Assembly: GCA_900556095.1 (NCBI GenBank)
Contig: USNU01000115.1
Coordinates: 1 to 5,303, forward strand
DNA from: an uncultured Bacteroidales bacterium
Lineage (GTDB): Bacteria; Bacteroidota; Bacteroidia; Bacteroidales; Paludibacteraceae
Reading direction: 5' to 3'
Length of the DNA stretch: 5,303 bases
The notes beneath the pieces are model-generated. The model had not been told where the DNA came from. It saw nothing but the letters and a program-made list of their open reading frames with translations, and did no database searches. Below, piece after piece: positions 1 to 5,303 of the stretch. Within the stretch, counting starts at the first letter, position 1; each line of letters starts with the position of its first letter. The translations under genes and the position numbers were made by a program.

Positions 1-36
1 GATATCCACCTGATATCCACCTGACATCCACCTGAC
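1..36. repeat. 11-bp tandem repeat, three copies plus 3 bases
   Basis: The unit GATATCCACCT occurs at 1-11 and 12-22. A one-base variant, GACATCCACCT, follows at 23-33, and a fourth copy starts with GAC at 34-36. The array touches the window edge, so its true copy number and left boundary are unknown. It ends 19 bases before the candidate -33 element of the phospholipase gene. Because 11 is not a multiple of 3, the plus strand meets a TGA in every frame within three units, while the minus strand stays open in all frames. It could be an intergenic minisatellite, a protein-binding array with one site per helical turn, or the end of a minus-strand coding repeat. Confidence 0.85.
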
Positions 37-55
37 TTTTTTATACAGGGTGTAC

Positions 56-86
56 TTGCAAACATCGATATTTTTCCGTAAATTTG
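56..86 (+). promoter_or_regulatory. Candidate Bacteroides-type promoter for the patatin-like gene
   Basis: TTG at 56-58 is followed, after 20 bases, by TAAATTTG at 79-86. This matches the primary sigma factor consensus known for Bacteroidota (TTTG or TTG at -33, TAnnTTTG at -7, spacing about 19-21). Transcription would begin a few bases after 86, giving a leader of roughly 13-16 bases before the ATG at 107. The match was found by eye and no start site has been mapped. Confidence 0.6.
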
Positions 87-106
87 CGCCGTCAAAACAG
101 AATATT

Positions 107-1036
107 ATGAAAACAAAACATGTGGCCCTTGTGCTTGGTTCGGGCGGCGCACGCGGAATGGCGCATATCGGTGCAATCGAAGAATTATTGGACCGAGGTT
201 ATGAGATAACGAGTATTGCAGGTACATCAATGGGGTCAATGATTGCAGGTATGTACGCGGCTGGGCGACTGCAAGAAGCCAAAGACTGGTTCTTGCAGGT
301 GGACAAACAGTTGATACTCAGAATGATGGATATTTCGCTTTCGCTCAACTCGGTCGTGAAAGGCGATCGCATTATCAATGAGTTGGAAAAGGTGGTACCG
401 GATTGCCAAATTCAAGACTTGCCTATCCCGTGCTCAATTGTATCGGCAGATTTAATCTCAGCGGACGAGGTGGTGTTTAAGACGGGCAGTTTGTTCAATG
501 CCATTCGTGCCAGTATCAGTATTCCGCTTTTTTTTCAGCCTGTGCAGAAAGGGCGACGGCTATTGGTGGACGGAGGTATCCTCAATCCGCTGCCGCTCAA
601 TCGTGTGAAACGGCAACGTGGAGACTTGCTCGTGGCAATGAATATCTCTGGAAAAGACCGTATGGCAGTGAAGAAACAGCAGACCCAATCGGCATTGAGC
701 AAGGCAACCGAACTGATGAAGAAAAAAGGCATAAACATACCTTCGCAGTTGCAGGGACTTACTATGCGCTTGGAGAAAAAACAAGTGGAGCAAAGTGTAA
801 ACCTTACTAATTCTGTGAATTATATCACGTTGGTGGATAGGATGCTGGATATGCAGATACAGCAGAACACACAATTAGCATTACAACTCACCCCGCCGGA
901 TATTCTCGCCGAAATGCCGCAATATGCATTCACTACTTTTGATTTCGACAAGGCGGAAACCATTATGGAGCAAGGGCGTCTCTTAATGCGCGAAGCCATT
1001 GATCGCTATGAGAAACAATTAACGATTAACAATTAA
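107..1036 (+). CDS. Patatin-like phospholipase family protein (RssA/YlbK-like)
   Basis: This is a predicted serine lipid acyl hydrolase of 309 residues, close to the length of RssA-type bacterial patatins. It opens with the oxyanion-hole glycine loop GSGGARG (residues 11-17). The nucleophile elbow GTSMG (39-43) puts the catalytic serine at 41, and the DGG motif (155-157) supplies the catalytic aspartate 155. The Ser/Asp dyad is therefore complete. The first strand leads straight into the glycine loop, with no room for a signal peptide, so the protein is probably cytoplasmic. The frame is open from a GTG at 50, but the ATG at 107 is the first ATG and lies just downstream of the promoter-like element at 56-86, which would overlap the longer version. 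The C-terminal part (about 190-309) is charged and probably helical. It is convergent with the AraC-family gene. The substrate (phospholipid, lysophospholipid or other ester) cannot be told from sequence. Its last six residues come from a 7-bp repeat. Confidence 0.93.
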   Translation: MKTKHVALVLGSGGARGMAHIGAIEELLDRGYEITSIAGTSMGSMIAGMYAAGRLQEAKDWFLQVDKQLILRMMDISLSLNSVVKGDRIINELEKVVPDCQIQDLPIPCSIVSADLISADEVVFKTGSLFNAIRASISIPLFFQPVQKGRRLLVDGGILNPLPLNRVKRQRGDLLVAMNISGKDRMAVKKQQTQSALSKATELMKKKGINIPSQLQGLTMRLEKKQVEQSVNLTNSVNYITLVDRMLDMQIQQNTQLALQLTPPDILAEMPQYAFTTFDFDKAETIMEQGRLLMREAIDRYEKQLTINN

Positions 1037-1037
1037 C
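1014..1037. repeat. 7-bp tandem repeat (AACAATT) across the phospholipase stop codon
   Basis: AACAATT (1014-1020), AACGATT (1021-1027), AACAATT (1028-1034) and AAC (1035-1037) form about 3.4 head-to-tail copies with one base change. The array encodes the final residues QLTINN and supplies the TAA stop at 1034-1036. The same motif appears once inverted at 1068-1075 (GTTAATTG). It looks like a short simple repeat that has altered or created the end of the gene. Confidence 0.7.
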
Positions 1038-1084
1038 ATCCCCATTTCCCATAGTTTCTCATTAATGGTTAATTGGCGGGAAAT
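1030..1084. other. Interleaved inverted repeats in the convergent gap
   Basis: The gap between the convergent phospholipase and AraC-family genes (1037-1103) has no GC-rich hairpin followed by a T run. It does contain CAATTAAC (1030-1037) pairing with GTTAATTG (1068-1075), and ATTTCCC (1044-1050) pairing with GGGAAAT (1078-1084). A 9-bp pair, ATGAGAAAC (1008-1016) and GTTTCTCAT (1054-1062), also spans the phospholipase end. The pairs interleave, so they are mutually exclusive or pseudoknot-like. They may act as a weak bidirectional terminator, or may be coincidental in AT-rich DNA. Confidence 0.35.
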
Positions 1085-1103
1085 TATATGTTTTATAAAC
1101 GTT

Positions 1104-1970
1104 TTACCCTTTTTGTTTGCGGAAGGCTTGAGCACTCATACCTGTATGAATACGGAAGTACTTGCAGAAACTGCTTGCCGTAGCAAAATCCATACTGAAA
1201 GCAATCTCTTTGATGCTCTCGTCGGTGGCGAGCAAGCGTTGTTTGATTTCGCGAATGGCGATATCGTTGATAATGTCCGACGGGGTTTTCTTTGCCACTT
1301 GATTACAGATATAGGTCAGATATTTGGCAGAGATCGCCATTTGGTCGGCATACCATGAAACAGGGTGGCGCGAGGTGCGGTTGTTTTCCAATAGGCGGAC
1401 AAATTGTGAGAAAAGTTGCGTGGTGTGTGTGTTGGCTATGGTTTCGTTGACAGGCACAATATCTTCCTGCTGTTCGTGCATCGATTCGTCCACCCACGAA
1501 ATCATCTCAAATATAATGGCTTGTGCCAACATATCGGCAATACGTTTTTGGTATGTGGTAGATTCTTGTGAGTAGAGTTCCACCAGTTGCCCGTATGCTT
1601 CGCTCAACTGCAAGCGACGCTCGTTGAGATGAATAATCGGGTGATTGGAGAGAAACTGATATTTGTCGTACCAATTGTCTTGCAAGCGCAGGCATGAATA
1701 GGCTATATCGCTCAGAGAATCGGATGTAAAAGAGAAAATCTGACACTGAAAATCAGGCGTATGCATATAATGCCCGAGCAGAAAATCGGGCATACAGAAC
1801 AACAAATCATTTTGCTGTATTTCATAACTGTCTTGGTTCAGTTCTACACGCAGACGTCCCTGACGGCATACAATGATCAACGCAGAAACCACAGGCACCT
1901 GATTGTTATTTACCAAAGCATCCAAATCGTCAGAAATGAGAATGTTCTCATAAGGAATTTTGCCTATCAT
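1104..1970 (-). CDS. AraC-family transcriptional regulator
   Basis: This is a predicted DNA-binding regulator of 288 residues, typical for the AraC/XylS family. Residues 1-165 form an N-terminal sensing region whose early part (about 25-80) reads like a beta-rich cupin-type domain. The two helix-turn-helix units are at about 204-234 (WYADQMAISAKYLTYIC) and 252-285 (SIKEIAFSMDFATASSFCKYF). The second unit fits the family signature, with departures: the usual GF is DF (261-262), the usual Arg in FxRxF is Lys (270), and the usual Pro after GxS is Ala (280). The frame extends upstream to a TTG at 2072, but the codon at 1970 is the first ATG, and the extra stretch is AT-rich DNA with operator-like repeats. 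It is divergent from the lipid operon, with 204 bases between starts, and could regulate that operon and itself. The ligand is unknown. I did not find a convincing promoter for it. Confidence 0.9.
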   Translation of the reverse strand: MIGKIPYENILISDDLDALVNNNQVPVVSALIIVCRQGRLRVELNQDSYEIQQNDLLFCMPDFLLGHYMHTPDFQCQIFSFTSDSLSDIAYSCLRLQDNWYDKYQFLSNHPIIHLNERRLQLSEAYGQLVELYSQESTTYQKRIADMLAQAIIFEMISWVDESMHEQQEDIVPVNETIANTHTTQLFSQFVRLLENNRTSRHPVSWYADQMAISAKYLTYICNQVAKKTPSDIINDIAIREIKQRLLATDESIKEIAFSMDFATASSFCKYFRIHTGMSAQAFRKQKG

Positions 1971-1976
1971 ACTATT

Positions 1977-2069
1977 CCGTTTTTCGTGAATATACGTTTG
2001 ATTTGTATAGAAAATACAAAAAATGTTCCAAACGGACAATTTATACCCCTTAATAAGTTGCAAAAACGG
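1977..2069. promoter_or_regulatory. Candidate operator cluster with AAACG cores
   Basis: Four copies of the pentamer AAACG lie in this part of the divergent region: two on the minus strand (CGTTT at 1978-1982 and 1995-1999) and two on the plus strand (2030-2034 and 2064-2068). The first two start 17 bp apart and the last two 34 bp apart. The outer pair belongs to a perfect 8-bp inverted repeat, CCGTTTTT (1977-1984) and AAAAACGG (2062-2069). The inner pair shares CGTTTG/CAAACG (1995-2000 and 2029-2034). The cluster lies immediately upstream of the regulator start and could hold half-sites for it. This is pattern-based and post hoc. Confidence 0.3.
2002..2020. promoter_or_regulatory. 7-bp palindrome, possible operator
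   Basis: TTTGTAT (2002-2008) and ATACAAA (2014-2020) form a perfect inverted repeat with a 5-base spacer. It sits about 32 bases upstream of the AraC-family start and about 155 bases upstream of the lipid operon. The half-site spacing would suit a dimeric repressor better than the direct repeats common for AraC proteins. AT-rich DNA yields such palindromes fairly often. Confidence 0.3.
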
Positions 2070-2137
2070 CAAAAGGTAATAAAATAGAAATTATTTACTC
2101 CTTTTGGATTATCGTAAGAGGGCGCATTGGCAATGTT

Positions 2138-2168
2138 TTTGTTGCAAGAAGTATAACTTTTAATTTTA
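2138..2168 (+). promoter_or_regulatory. Weak candidate promoter of the lipid operon
   Basis: TTTG at 2138-2141, 19 bases, then TAATTTTA at 2161-2168 matches the Bacteroidota promoter pattern except for the last base of the -7 element. Transcription would start close to the ATG at 2175, which would make that start almost leaderless. The in-frame ATG at 2193 would then have a leader of about 20 bases. An alternative -7 element, TAACTTTT (2154-2161), lacks a TTG at the right distance. Confidence 0.35.
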
Positions 2169-2174
2169 TATCTT

Positions 2175-2897
2175 ATGGAAGAAAAACAGACTATGCAAGT
2201 GAAACAAGCGAAACGCATACAAACTTCTTTGCTCAATGGCGTGGAACGCAAGGCGTTGGTTTGGATGGCAGAGCGTATGCCGCGGTGGGTTACATCGGAT
2301 ATGTTGTCGGGTATCGGTTTTGTCGGTGCATTGATTATTGCAGCGGGTTATATGCTCTCGGATATAAATATCAACTTCCTGTGGCTCAGTAGTTTCGGTT
2401 TTGTGATACACTGGTTTGGAGACTCTATGGATGGTTCTTTGGCACGTGTCCGTCAGACACAACGTCCGCTCTATGGTTTTTATCTTGACCATACGTTGGA
2501 TGTTATTACCGAGTTTATTATGTTTATGGGTGCCGGACTATCGGCTCTGCTGCGTCTGGATGTTGCCCTGTTGGTTTTTATTGCCTATCTGATGCTCACG
2601 CTTAACGTTACTATCAATACGCACCTCAAGGGCGAGTTCCGTCTTACGTATGCCAAACTTGGTCCGACGGAGTTTCGTCTTATCATGATTATTGTCAATA
2701 CACTCCTTATATACATACGCCCGCTGCGTGAATTCTCCACTATTTGGAATATTGGTTCTTGCTCTTTGACAATGAGCGGATTGGATATCATCGCTTTGGG
2801 TATATTTGCATTGCTGTTGATTATCTACGTAGTTACGTTTTTTGGTGATTTGCGGGACTATGCCCGCCGCGACCCGCTGCCTGAACGCAAAGACTGA
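2175..2897 (+). CDS. CDP-alcohol phosphatidyltransferase family membrane protein
   Basis: Enzymes of this family move a phosphoalcohol between CMP and an acceptor alcohol at the cytoplasmic membrane, making lipids such as phosphatidylglycerophosphate, phosphatidylinositol phosphate or phosphatidylserine. The protein has 240 residues. The diagnostic motif is complete: D83, D86, G87, A90, R91, G101, D105 and D109, the aspartates being metal and CDP ligands. Nine residues separate AR from G101, against eight in the classic signature. Hydrophobic stretches at about 43-61, 66-81, 110-126, 130-147, 167-181 and 204-223 fit the family's six-helix fold. A charged N-terminal tail (1-40) precedes the first helix, and a conserved-looking GPTE lies at 163-166. 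ATG 2175 is the first in frame, but ATG 2193 (residue 7) is also possible. It is coupled to the cardiolipin synthase by a one-base overlap, so its product may feed that enzyme. I cannot assign the alcohol substrate; pgsA, pssA or an inositol-type enzyme all remain open. Confidence 0.92.
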   Translation: MEEKQTMQVKQAKRIQTSLLNGVERKALVWMAERMPRWVTSDMLSGIGFVGALIIAAGYMLSDININFLWLSSFGFVIHWFGDSMDGSLARVRQTQRPLYGFYLDHTLDVITEFIMFMGAGLSALLRLDVALLVFIAYLMLTLNVTINTHLKGEFRLTYAKLGPTEFRLIMIIVNTLLIYIRPLREFSTIWNIGSCSLTMSGLDIIALGIFALLLIIYVVTFFGDLRDYARRDPLPERKD

Positions 2898-4294
2898 TGC
2901 CACTTTGGTTGCATATACTGATTTGGATTTTTGCCATCAATACGATTGTGGTGATCGTGTTGGAAAATCGCCGGCCGACCGATACGTTGGCGTGGGTGCT
3001 TCTGCTGCTTTTTATACCCATTGTGGGGTTGATTCTGTACTTCTTGTTTGGTACACGTCCTATGCGGCATACGCTTATCAAACCGGAAGATTTACAAACA
3101 CTTAAGGCGCATATACAGCCGTTGGCAGTTAGTCCGACCGAAGAGGAAAGACCGTTGGCGGATCTCTTGCTTGCCAATAATCAAGCCTATTTGACGGCAG
3201 ACAACCATATAGAACTATATGCCACGTTCAAAGATATGGTGGAACATTTGCAGCAAGATTTGGTGGCAGCCAAAGATCATATCCATTTTCAATTTTTTAA
3301 GTTTGAGGACGATATTGTCGGGCGGCAAATCAGTGATATACTGATTGATAAGGCCTCGCATGGTGTGGAGGTGCGTGTTATCTACGATGCCGCTGCCAAT
3401 TGGAGTGTGCCTGTCGGTTTCTATCGCCGTTTGCGCAAAGCCGGGGTAGATGTGCAACCTTTTAACAGGATATTTCCTTATCTATCATCATTTTCCAACT
3501 ATCGTAATCATCGCAAAGTGGTCGTTATTGACGGAAAAGTGGGGTATATGGGCGGAATGAATATCGCCGAACGTTATCTCACCGGAATCCGTACAGGTGT
3601 GTGGCGCGATACGCATTTTCGAATTACGGGGTCGGCTGTGGGCGAGATGCAGATTGCTTTTCTCTCCGATTGGCATTTTGCCGCACGTCAACTGCTTGCC
3701 GGACAGCGCTACTTTCCCCAAATGGAGAGGACTACCTTGTCTGCAAATAGAGTGCAGATCGTTACTTCCAATCCTACAGATCCGTGGCGGGTGATGAATC
3801 AGTCGCTTACGTTGCTTATTGCTCGGGCGTGCAACTATGTTTGGTTGCAGTCACCTTATTTTATCCCCACTGATGCTATCTTGAATGCCCTCTGTACTGC
3901 AGCCCTTGCGGGGAAGGATGTGCGGCTGATGATACCCGCCAAGAGCGATCGGGGTGTATTAGTGCCCAAAGCCACGTTTTCATATCTTGACCGTATCTTG
4001 TCGGCAGGAGTGCGCGTTTTTCTCTATGATGCAGGGTATATGCATGCCAAAACGATAGTTGTGGACGACCGTATTGCGAGTATCGGTAGTGTAAATATCG
4101 ACCCGCGCAGCATCAGTCTGTCTTTTGAAATCAACGCTTTTGTCTATGATGCAGATGTGGCTTTGCAACAACGTGCGTTGTTTGAGCAGGATATGCAGCA
4201 AGCACATGAACTTAACCTTGCCGATTGGCGCAAACGTTCGGTCGGAGAACGTTGTATCGAGTCTTTTGCTCGTATTCTTGCACCGATTTTCTGA
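2897..4294 (+). CDS. cls: Cardiolipin synthase, phospholipase D superfamily
   Basis: This membrane enzyme forms cardiolipin by transferring a phosphatidyl group between phospholipids, classically two phosphatidylglycerols giving cardiolipin and glycerol. It has 465 residues, close to E. coli ClsA. Two N-terminal membrane helices (about 4-22 and 31-51) enclose the short PLDNs-type linker ENRRPTDTLAW. The two HKD motifs are intact: H205, K207, D212 in NHRKVVVID, followed by GGMN (219-222), and H383, K385, D390 in MHAKTIVVD, followed by IGSVN (396-400). QSPYFIP (318-324), typical of bacterial Cls, lies before the second motif. The start ATG shares its A with the stop TGA of the upstream gene (TGATG), implying translational coupling. 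A strong stem-loop begins 15 bases after the stop. No residue needed for catalysis appears to be missing. The pairing with a CDP-alcohol phosphatidyltransferase suggests a lipid-remodelling unit, but the actual lipid partners are inferred from the family only. Confidence 0.95.
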   Translation: MPLWLHILIWIFAINTIVVIVLENRRPTDTLAWVLLLLFIPIVGLILYFLFGTRPMRHTLIKPEDLQTLKAHIQPLAVSPTEEERPLADLLLANNQAYLTADNHIELYATFKDMVEHLQQDLVAAKDHIHFQFFKFEDDIVGRQISDILIDKASHGVEVRVIYDAAANWSVPVGFYRRLRKAGVDVQPFNRIFPYLSSFSNYRNHRKVVVIDGKVGYMGGMNIAERYLTGIRTGVWRDTHFRITGSAVGEMQIAFLSDWHFAARQLLAGQRYFPQMERTTLSANRVQIVTSNPTDPWRVMNQSLTLLIARACNYVWLQSPYFIPTDAILNALCTAALAGKDVRLMIPAKSDRGVLVPKATFSYLDRILSAGVRVFLYDAGYMHAKTIVVDDRIASIGSVNIDPRSISLSFEINAFVYDADVALQQRALFEQDMQQAHELNLADWRKRSVGERCIESFARILAPIF

Positions 4295-4309
4295 TAGAGG
4301 ACAATCAAT

Positions 4310-4350
4310 AAGCAACTCCCGCTAATTTACAAGATTAGCGGGAGTTGCTT
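4310..4350. terminator. 17-bp perfect stem-loop, probable bidirectional terminator
   Basis: The arm at 4310-4326 (AAGCAACTCCCGCTAAT) pairs perfectly with 4334-4350 across a 7-base loop, TTACAAG. On the plus strand the stem runs into CTTTATATAT, and on the minus strand into TTATTGATT, so both sides have only modest T runs. It lies 15 bases after the cardiolipin synthase stop and 54 bases past the ettA stop on the other strand. That is where a shared terminator of convergent genes is expected. Confidence 0.8.
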
Positions 4351-4404
4351 TATATATGAGGCTAATGAGCCTAACAAGTCCAATAGGGCTTAATGGGGCA
4401 GTGG

Positions 4405-5303
4405 TTATTCCATTAGTTTCTTGTATCGCACACGATGCGGCTCTACGGCATCATCACCGAGACGCATACGCTTGTTGGCTTCGTAGTCAGAGTAACTGCC
4501 CTCAAACCAGAAGACCTTCGAGTCGCCTTCGTAGGCAAGAATATGGGTGCATATACGGTCGAGGAACCAACGGTCGTGTGAGATAACTACGGCACAACCC
4601 GCAAAGTTTTCCAAACCTTCCTCCAACGCACGCAGGGTATTCACATCGATGTCGTTGGTCGGTTCGTCTAATAGCAGTACATTCGCCTCGCTTTTGAGTG
4701 TCAAGGCAAGGTGCAGACGGTTGCGCTCACCGCCCGACAATACACCGCATTTCTTCTCTTGGTCGCTGCCTGTAAAGTTGAACCGGCTCAAATAGGCACG
4801 GGCATTGATTTCGCGTCCGCCCACACGGATATATTCCGTGCCGTTGGAGATGGTCTCGAATACCGTTTTCTCGGGGTCGATGTTCGAGTGCACCTGATCC
4901 ACATAACCCACTTTCACCGTCTCACCCACTGAGAACGTACCTTTGTCGGCTTTCTCCATCCCCATAATCATACGGAATAGGGTAGTCTTGCCCGCACCGT
5001 TCGGACCTATCACGCCTACGATACCATTCGGCGGTAGCATAAAGTTCAAATCCTCGAATAGTACTCGGTCGCCAAACGCTTTGGCAACGCCCTCGGCATT
5101 GATGACTTTGTTGCCCAAACGCGGTCCGTTGGGAATGAAGATCTCCAGTTTCTCCTCGCGCTCGCGCTGTTCCTCGTTGAGCATTTTGTCGTAGGCTCCC
5201 AAACGGGCTTTGGACTTTGCCTGACGGGCTTTGGGTGCCATACGCACCCATTCCAATTCGCGCTCCAAGGTCTTGCGGCGTTTGCTGGCTTGTTTCTCTT
5301 CCA
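4405..5303 (-). CDS. ettA: Energy-dependent translational throttle protein EttA (ABC-F), N-terminus outside the window
   Basis: This is a cytoplasmic ABC-F ATPase that binds the ribosomal E site and gates early elongation according to energy state in studied bacteria. The window holds 298 complete codons, the C-terminal half of a family normally about 555 residues long. The gene runs off the right edge, so the start is not visible; the TTG at 5266-5268 is an internal leucine. First comes the end of the charged interdomain linker (LERELEWVRMAPKARQAKSK), the region that contacts P-site tRNA and is characteristic of EttA. The second ABC domain follows, with Walker A GPNGAGKTT (4981-5007), Q-loop GYVDQ, signature LSGGE (4726-4740), Walker B with catalytic Glu in LLLDEPTND (4663-4680 covers VLLLDE) and the switch His (4576-4578). 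The protein ends about 56 residues after the switch His, without the coiled-coil tail of Uup, which supports EttA. It is convergent with cls and probably functionally independent of the lipid genes. Confidence 0.93.
   Translation of the reverse strand, partial: EEKQASKRRKTLERELEWVRMAPKARQAKSKARLGAYDKMLNEEQREREEKLEIFIPNGPRLGNKVINAEGVAKAFGDRVLFEDLNFMLPPNGIVGVIGPNGAGKTTLFRMIMGMEKADKGTFSVGETVKVGYVDQVHSNIDPEKTVFETISNGTEYIRVGGREINARAYLSRFNFTGSDQEKKCGVLSGGERNRLHLALTLKSEANVLLLDEPTNDIDVNTLRALEEGLENFAGCAVVISHDRWFLDRICTHILAYEGDSKVFWFEGSYSDYEANKRMRLGDDAVEPHRVRYKKLME

Noticed and set aside
1..36. CRISPR array
   Set aside because: The units are 11 bp and directly adjacent, with no spacers, and no cas genes are present.
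363..370. GCGATCGC palindrome (HIP1-like)
   Set aside because: There is a single copy inside a coding region. The dispersed HIP1 repeat is a cyanobacterial feature and is not expected here.
560..874. Open frame of 104 codons antisense to the phospholipase
   Set aside because: It overlaps well-supported coding sequence, includes the region of the catalytic aspartate on the other strand, and shows no domain or promoter.
1971..2072. Upstream in-frame extension of the AraC-family gene
   Set aside because: The extension begins with TTG, is AT-rich and contains the operator-like repeats. The first ATG at 1970 gives a normal family length.
2125..2135. CATTG-G-CAATG dyad
   Set aside because: The arms are only 5 bp with a one-base centre, there is no second copy, and the position does not fit either promoter.
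2538..2903. Long open frame on the minus strand, 121 codons
   Set aside because: It lies entirely antisense to the phosphatidyltransferase, whose motif and membrane helices are clear. The antisense product has no recognisable domain and is rich in residues expected from reading membrane-protein codons backwards.
4359..4372. Small hairpin AGGCT-AATG-AGCCT
   Set aside because: The stem is only 5 bp and no T run follows on the plus strand. The much stronger stem at 4310-4350 explains termination.
4922..5251. Open frame of 109 codons on the minus strand in another frame of ettA
   Set aside because: It is a frame-shifted shadow of the ABC-F gene, which has all ATPase motifs in the correct frame. 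Its composition is arbitrary and shows no domain.

Overview
The window looks like chromosomal core sequence from a member of the Bacteroidota, most likely order Bacteroidales. No gene start has a convincing Shine-Dalgarno sequence. A Bacteroides-type promoter (TTG, 20 bp, TAAATTTG) sits just upstream of the first gene, and the protein families and intergenic base composition fit. I cannot name genus or species from sequence alone.

Layout: bases 1-36 hold three exact or near-exact copies of an 11-bp tandem repeat that may continue off the left edge. A patatin-like phospholipase follows (107-1036, +), with a promoter right in front of it. Its stop codon lies inside a 7-bp repeat. It converges on an AraC-family regulator (1104-1970, -) across a 67-bp gap that holds interleaved inverted repeats but no classical terminator. 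A 204-bp divergent region (1971-2174) separates the regulator from a tightly coupled two-gene operon on the + strand: a CDP-alcohol phosphatidyltransferase (2175-2897) and a two-HKD cardiolipin synthase (2897-4294), whose stop and start codons overlap as TGATG. A 17-bp perfect stem-loop (4310-4350) follows the operon. It separates the operon from a convergent ABC-F protein, EttA (4405 to beyond 5303, -), which is cut off by the right edge.

How the genes may work together: three of the five proteins act on phospholipids. The CDP-alcohol phosphatidyltransferase would make a phospholipid head-group linkage, the cardiolipin synthase would join phospholipids into a cardiolipin-type product, and the patatin-like enzyme could hydrolyse acyl chains. 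The first two are almost certainly co-expressed. The AraC-family protein faces the operon head-to-head, and the shared upstream region contains repeated AAACG cores and a small palindrome, so it is a plausible but unproven regulator. EttA is a translation factor and is probably an unrelated neighbour. I see no clear novel defence, mobile or CRISPR-like system. The best candidates for follow-up are the lipid gene pair with its possible regulator and the 11-bp repeat at the left edge.
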